A stretch of DNA of 64,000 nucleotides from Streptomyces cinerochromogenes (GTDB lineage: Bacteria > Actinomycetota > Actinomycetes > Streptomycetales > Streptomycetaceae), in assembly GCF_014648635.1 (NCBI RefSeq), contig NZ_BMRM01000023.1:1-64000 (forward strand), read 5' to 3'. Shown here in pieces: positions 61,119-64,000 of the stretch (the stretch's first letter is position 1; each line of letters opens with the position of its first letter). The translations under genes were made by a program, and so were the position numbers. The notes under the pieces were generated by a model that was given only the letters and a program-made list of their open reading frames with translations, did not search any database and was not told the DNA's origin.

Positions 61119-61565
61119 TCAGTCGAACTGGTCGCCGAACGCCATGACCATCGTCCCGGCGATCAGCAGCCACAGGGCCCTGCGGGTACGGCCCCGGAAG
61201 CCGAGGACCGCCGCGAGGGCGCAGACGGCGGCACCGAGGGCGTAGGCGGCGGGTACGAGCGCGGGGGCGGAGCCGGCGGCCCTGAGCAGCGCGGCGGCCA
61301 GTCCGGCGAGGGTCAGCAGCGCGCCGGTGCCGGCCGCGGTCCACCGCGCCCGCCCGGCATCCCCGGCGTGCTCCCCGTCCTCGTCCTGGTCCTCGTACTG
61401 CTCCTGATCCCCGTACTGCTCCTGGTCCTCGCGGTGCTCGTGGTTCTCGCGGTCCTCGCGTTCGCGGTCCTCGTGGTTCTCGCGGGTTTCGCTGTCGCGG
61501 TCCCCGCGTTCCTCGCCGGCCGCGAATATCGGAGGCTCGGTGTCGGAATCGGTGCGTCCACTCAT
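61119..61565 (-). CDS. Membrane protein with charged hexapeptide-repeat N-terminus
   Basis: The 148-residue protein has a hydrophilic first half (18-70) of imperfect short repeats rich in Glu, Asp, Gln, His, Arg and Tyr (for example EDQEQYGDQEQYEDQ), then three probable membrane helices (AAGTGALLTLAGLAAALL, ALGAAVCALAAVLGF, ALWLLIAGTMVMAFG). The DNA behind the repeat (about 61375-61495) is itself an 18-base minisatellite. No family is recognised. Confidence 0.65.
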   Translation of the reverse strand: MSGRTDSDTEPPIFAAGEERGDRDSETRENHEDREREDRENHEHREDQEQYGDQEQYEDQDEDGEHAGDAGRARWTAAGTGALLTLAGLAAALLRAAGSAPALVPAAYALGAAVCALAAVLGFRGRTRRALWLLIAGTMVMAFGDQFD

Positions 61566-61640
61566 GGCGGGCGAGCGTACCGCCTCGGGCGGGGAGGCCC
61601 CGGTGCGGGGCGGTGCCTCGGCCGCGGACGGGCGAGGAAA

Positions 61641-61679
61641 CCGTACGGCCCCGGAGGGCAGGCCTCCGGGGCCGTACGG
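61641..61679 (-). terminator. gatB terminator
   Basis: A perfect 17-bp stem (arms 61641-61657 and 61663-61679, loop GCAGG) starts 12 bases after the gatB stop. It ends the gatCAB transcript. Confidence 0.9.
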
Positions 61680-61690
61680 CGGAGCGGGGA

Positions 61691-63205
61691 TCAGCCCTCG
61701 CCGACGCCCAGCTTCTGAAGGATCAGCTCCTTGACGCGGGCCGCGTCGGCCTGGCCGCGGGTGGCCTTCATGACCGCGCCGACCAGGGCGCCGGCCGCGG
61801 CCACCTTGCCGCCGCGGATCTTGTCCGCGATGGCCGGGTTGCCGGCGATGGCCTCCTCGACGGCGGCGGTCAGCGCGCCCTCGTCGGAGACGACCTTCAG
61901 GCCGCGCTTCTCCACGACCTCGTCCGGGGTGCCCTCGCCCGCGAGGACGCCCTCGATGACCTGACGGGCCAGCTTGTCGTTCAGGTCACCCTTCGCGACC
62001 AGCTCGGTGACCCGGGCCACCTGCTGCGGCGTGATCGCCAGCTCGTCCAGCGCCTTGCCGGACTCGTTGGCGCTGCGCGCCAGTTCACCCATCCACCACT
62101 TGCGGGCGGCGGCCGCGTCGGCACCGGCGTCGATGGTGGCGACGATCAGGTCCAGCGCGCCGGCGTTGGTGATCGCCTGCATGTCGGTGGCGGAGATGCC
62201 CCACTCGGCGAGCAGCCGGGTACGGCGGGCCAGCGGCAGCTCGGGCAGGGCCGCGCGGATCTCCTCGACCCACTCGCGCGAGGGTGCGACCGGCACCAGG
62301 TCGGGCTCCGGGAAGTACCGGTAGTCCTCGGCCTCCTCCTTCACGCGGCCCGAGGTCGTGGACCCGGTGTCCTCGTGGAAGTGGCGGGTCTCCTGGACGA
62401 TCGAGCCGCCCTCGCCCAGCACGGCCGCGTGCCGCTGGATCTCGAAGCGCACCGCGCGCTCCACCGAGCGCAGGGAGTTGACGTTCTTCGTCTCCGAGCG
62501 CGTACCGAACTTCTCGCTGCCCTTGGGCATCAGCGAGAGGTTCACGTCGCAGCGCATCTGGCCCATCTCCATGCGGGCCTCGGACACACCGAGGGCACGG
62601 ATCAGCTCGCGCAGCTCGCGGACGTACGCCTTCGCCACCTCGGGGGCGCGCTCGCCGGCGCCCACGATCGGCTTGGTGACGATCTCGATCAGCGGGATGC
62701 CGGCGCGGTTGTAGTCCAGCAGGGAGTGGGACGCGCCGTGGATACGGCCGGTGGCGCCGCCGACGTGCGTCGACTTGCCGGTGTCCTCCTCCATGTGGGC
62801 GCGCTCGATCTCCACGCGGAAGGTCTCGCCGTCCTCCAGCTGCACGTCGAGGTAGCCGTTGAAGGCGATCGGCTCGTCGTACTGGGAGGTCTGGAAGTTC
62901 TTCGGCATGTCCGGATAGAAGTAGTTCTTCCGGGCGAAGCGGCACCACTCGGCGATCTCGCAGTTCAGCGCGAGACCGATCTTGATCGCGGACTCGACGC
63001 CGGTCGCGTTGACGACCGGGAGCGCGCCGGGCAGGCCGAGGCAGACCGGGCAGGTCTGGGTGTTCGGGCCGGCGCCGAGCGAGGTCGAACAGCCGCAGAA
63101 CATCTTGGTCTTGGTGCCGAGTTCGACATGGACCTCGAGGCCCATGACGGGGTCGTACGACGCCAGCGCGTCCTCGTACGACACCAGGTCGGTCGTGGTG
63201 GTCAC
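61691..63205 (-). CDS. gatB: Asp/Glu-tRNA(Asn/Gln) amidotransferase subunit B
   Basis: The 504-residue protein has the GatB cradle domain (VMGLEVHVELGTKTKMFCGCS; TCPVCLGLPGALPV with zinc cysteines; KNYFYPDMPKNFQTSQYD) and the C-terminal helical/YqeY tail (about 360-504). With GatA and GatC it converts mischarged Glu-tRNA(Gln) or Asp-tRNA(Asn) to the right form. Start GTG 63205 with GAGGGAAG upstream. It follows gatA with a small gene between. Confidence 0.96.
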   Translation of the reverse strand: MTTTTDLVSYEDALASYDPVMGLEVHVELGTKTKMFCGCSTSLGAGPNTQTCPVCLGLPGALPVVNATGVESAIKIGLALNCEIAEWCRFARKNYFYPDMPKNFQTSQYDEPIAFNGYLDVQLEDGETFRVEIERAHMEEDTGKSTHVGGATGRIHGASHSLLDYNRAGIPLIEIVTKPIVGAGERAPEVAKAYVRELRELIRALGVSEARMEMGQMRCDVNLSLMPKGSEKFGTRSETKNVNSLRSVERAVRFEIQRHAAVLGEGGSIVQETRHFHEDTGSTTSGRVKEEAEDYRYFPEPDLVPVAPSREWVEEIRAALPELPLARRTRLLAEWGISATDMQAITNAGALDLIVATIDAGADAAAARKWWMGELARSANESGKALDELAITPQQVARVTELVAKGDLNDKLARQVIEGVLAGEGTPDEVVEKRGLKVVSDEGALTAAVEEAIAGNPAIADKIRGGKVAAAGALVGAVMKATRGQADAARVKELILQKLGVGEG

Positions 63206-63221
63206 GGTGAAAACTTCCCTC

Positions 63222-63461
63222 TCAGCCCAGCAGGACGTCGTCGTCGCCCAGCCGCTTCAGCTCGCGGTAGAGGATGGCGAGGCCGGTGGCGATGCCGGCG
63301 GCGGTGACGACGGCGTCGACGAGCCGCAGCGTGTCGTTCTCGGCGCGGGCCTTCTTGATCTGCTTCACGGCGCCGACCGCGCCGAACGCGGTGGCGGCCA
63401 TGGACAGGTACGTACCGGACCTGGACTTCTTGAAGCCCTTGGCCTTGGACAGTGCGCTCAC
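63222..63461 (-). CDS. Small membrane-associated protein encoded between gatA and gatB
   Basis: The 79-residue protein starts with a GTG overlapping the gatA stop (GTGA at 63461-63458), so it is translationally coupled. It has a basic start (SALSKAKGFKKSRSG), a first hydrophobic segment (YLSMAATAFGAVGAV), a Lys/Arg-rich linker and a second one (VDAVVTAAGIATGLAILYR), ending in an acidic DDDVLLG. No family is recognised. Its place inside the gat operon makes a link to tRNA amidation or membrane docking conceivable but unproven. Confidence 0.75.
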   Translation of the reverse strand: MSALSKAKGFKKSRSGTYLSMAATAFGAVGAVKQIKKARAENDTLRLVDAVVTAAGIATGLAILYRELKRLGDDDVLLG

Positions 63462-64000
63462 AGCGACGGTGCCTCCTCCAGCAGCGGGTGACCCCACTTT
63501 TCCACGAAGGCGGCCTCGACGGCGGCGCCCACCTTGTACAGCCGGTCGTCCTTCATCGCCGGGGCGATGATCTGCAGGCCCACCGGGAGGTTGTCCTCCG
63601 GGGCGAGGCCGCAGGGCAGGGACATGGCCGCGTTGCCCGCCAGGTTGGTCGGGATGGTGCACAGGTCCGCGAGGTACATCGCCATCGGGTCGTCGGTGCG
63701 CTCGCCGATCGCGAAGGCGGTCGTCGGGGTCGTCGGGGAGACGATCACGTCGACCTGCTCGAAGGCCTTCTCGAAGTCACGCGTGATGAGCGTGCGGACC
63801 TTCTGCGCCGATCCGTAGTACGCGTCGTAGTAGCCGCTCGACAGGGCGTACGTGCCGAGCATGATGCGGCGCTTGACCTCGGGGCCGAAGCCCGCCTCAC
63901 GGGTGAGGGAGGTGACCTCCTCGGCCGAGTGGGTGCCGTCGTCGCCCGTGCGCAGGCCGTAGCGCAGGCCGTCGAAGCGGGCGAGGTTGGAGGAGCACTC
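63458..64000 (-). CDS. gatA: Asp/Glu-tRNA amidotransferase subunit A, C-terminal part
   Basis: The frame is open to the right edge; about 180 C-terminal residues are present. SSNLARFDGLRYG, GFGPEVKRRIMLGTYALSSGYYDAYYGSAQKVR and IPTNLAGNAAMSLPCG are typical of GatA, the amidase-signature subunit that releases ammonia from glutamine. The Ser-cisSer-Lys active site lies outside the window. The stop overlaps the next small gene. Confidence 0.95.
   Translation of the reverse strand, partial: ECSSNLARFDGLRYGLRTGDDGTHSAEEVTSLTREAGFGPEVKRRIMLGTYALSSGYYDAYYGSAQKVRTLITRDFEKAFEQVDVIVSPTTPTTAFAIGERTDDPMAMYLADLCTIPTNLAGNAAMSLPCGLAPEDNLPVGLQIIAPAMKDDRLYKVGAAVEAAFVEKWGHPLLEEAPSL

Overview
The window is high-GC (roughly 72%) actinobacterial chromosome, almost certainly Streptomyces. 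Signs include near-universal G/C third codon positions, many GTG starts, a conservon-type GTPase end, a WhiJ-like HATPase/XRE/DUF397 cluster, acyl-CoA carboxylase beta plus epsilon subunits, a LAL regulator, MmpL and MocR proteins, and the ilvB leader peptide MRTRILVLGQRVG. From memory, the order of the amino-acid genes resembles the S. coelicolor chromosome core. I see no rRNA, tRNA, CRISPR array, insertion sequence or phage gene.

Layout. 1-2436: conservon GTPase end, then accB-accE on the minus strand. 2591-6267: a secreted M15-like protein and a PL8 polysaccharide lyase in tandem, then YceI. 6330-7940: WhiJ-like regulatory cluster. 8014-15594: a Gly-rich membrane protein, a divergent GH3/GH30 glycosidase pair sharing an inverted repeat, a lipoprotein and a GPP34 protein. 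15676-17954: VOC protein and citramalate synthase cimA, with a candidate leader peptide and attenuator. 18013-25058: a five-gene operon ureAB-ureC-aguA-tetR-MHS transporter, divergent from an NCS1 permease broken by a one-base frameshift. 25063-29303: ilvE, leuB, a purple-acid-phosphatase-like protein and a small ORF. 29613-34307: an AAC(2')-type acetyltransferase, then proline catabolism (pruA, putB) with a divergent PucR-type regulator. 34372-41289: a flavin monooxygenase with a 219-bp in-frame tandem duplication, MocR, two MFS exporters and a TetR. 41399-46938: serA, ilvC, ilvN, ilvB and the ilvB leader. 46972-53917: a GGDEF-EAL protein with degenerate EAL motifs, a 2-hydroxyacid dehydrogenase, an aldo/keto reductase, a sugar-dehydrogenase-like lipoprotein and a DUF6191 protein. 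53955-61565: LAL regulator, small and membrane proteins, a GNAT and an MmpL transporter. 61691-64000: gatA-smORF-gatB, gatA cut by the window edge.

How the genes work together. Branched-chain amino-acid synthesis is spread over five loci (cimA, leuB, ilvE, ilvC, ilvBN) with serA among them. The ilvB locus and, by my reading, the cimA locus carry leader-peptide/terminator attenuators. Proline catabolism is a self-contained putB/pruA/regulator unit. The least conventional unit is the urease-like operon. Its alpha subunit keeps the nickel ligands but has lost the active-site flap cysteine. It has no ureD/E/F/G beside it and is co-transcribed with an agmatine-deiminase homologue and transporters, which suggests a ureido- or guanidino-compound pathway rather than a standard urease cluster. 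That is inference.

Several changes look recent or unusual: the permease frameshift, the tandem duplication in the flavin monooxygenase, degenerate tandem repeats after the MocR gene, and a hexapeptide-encoding minisatellite in the 61119-61565 gene.
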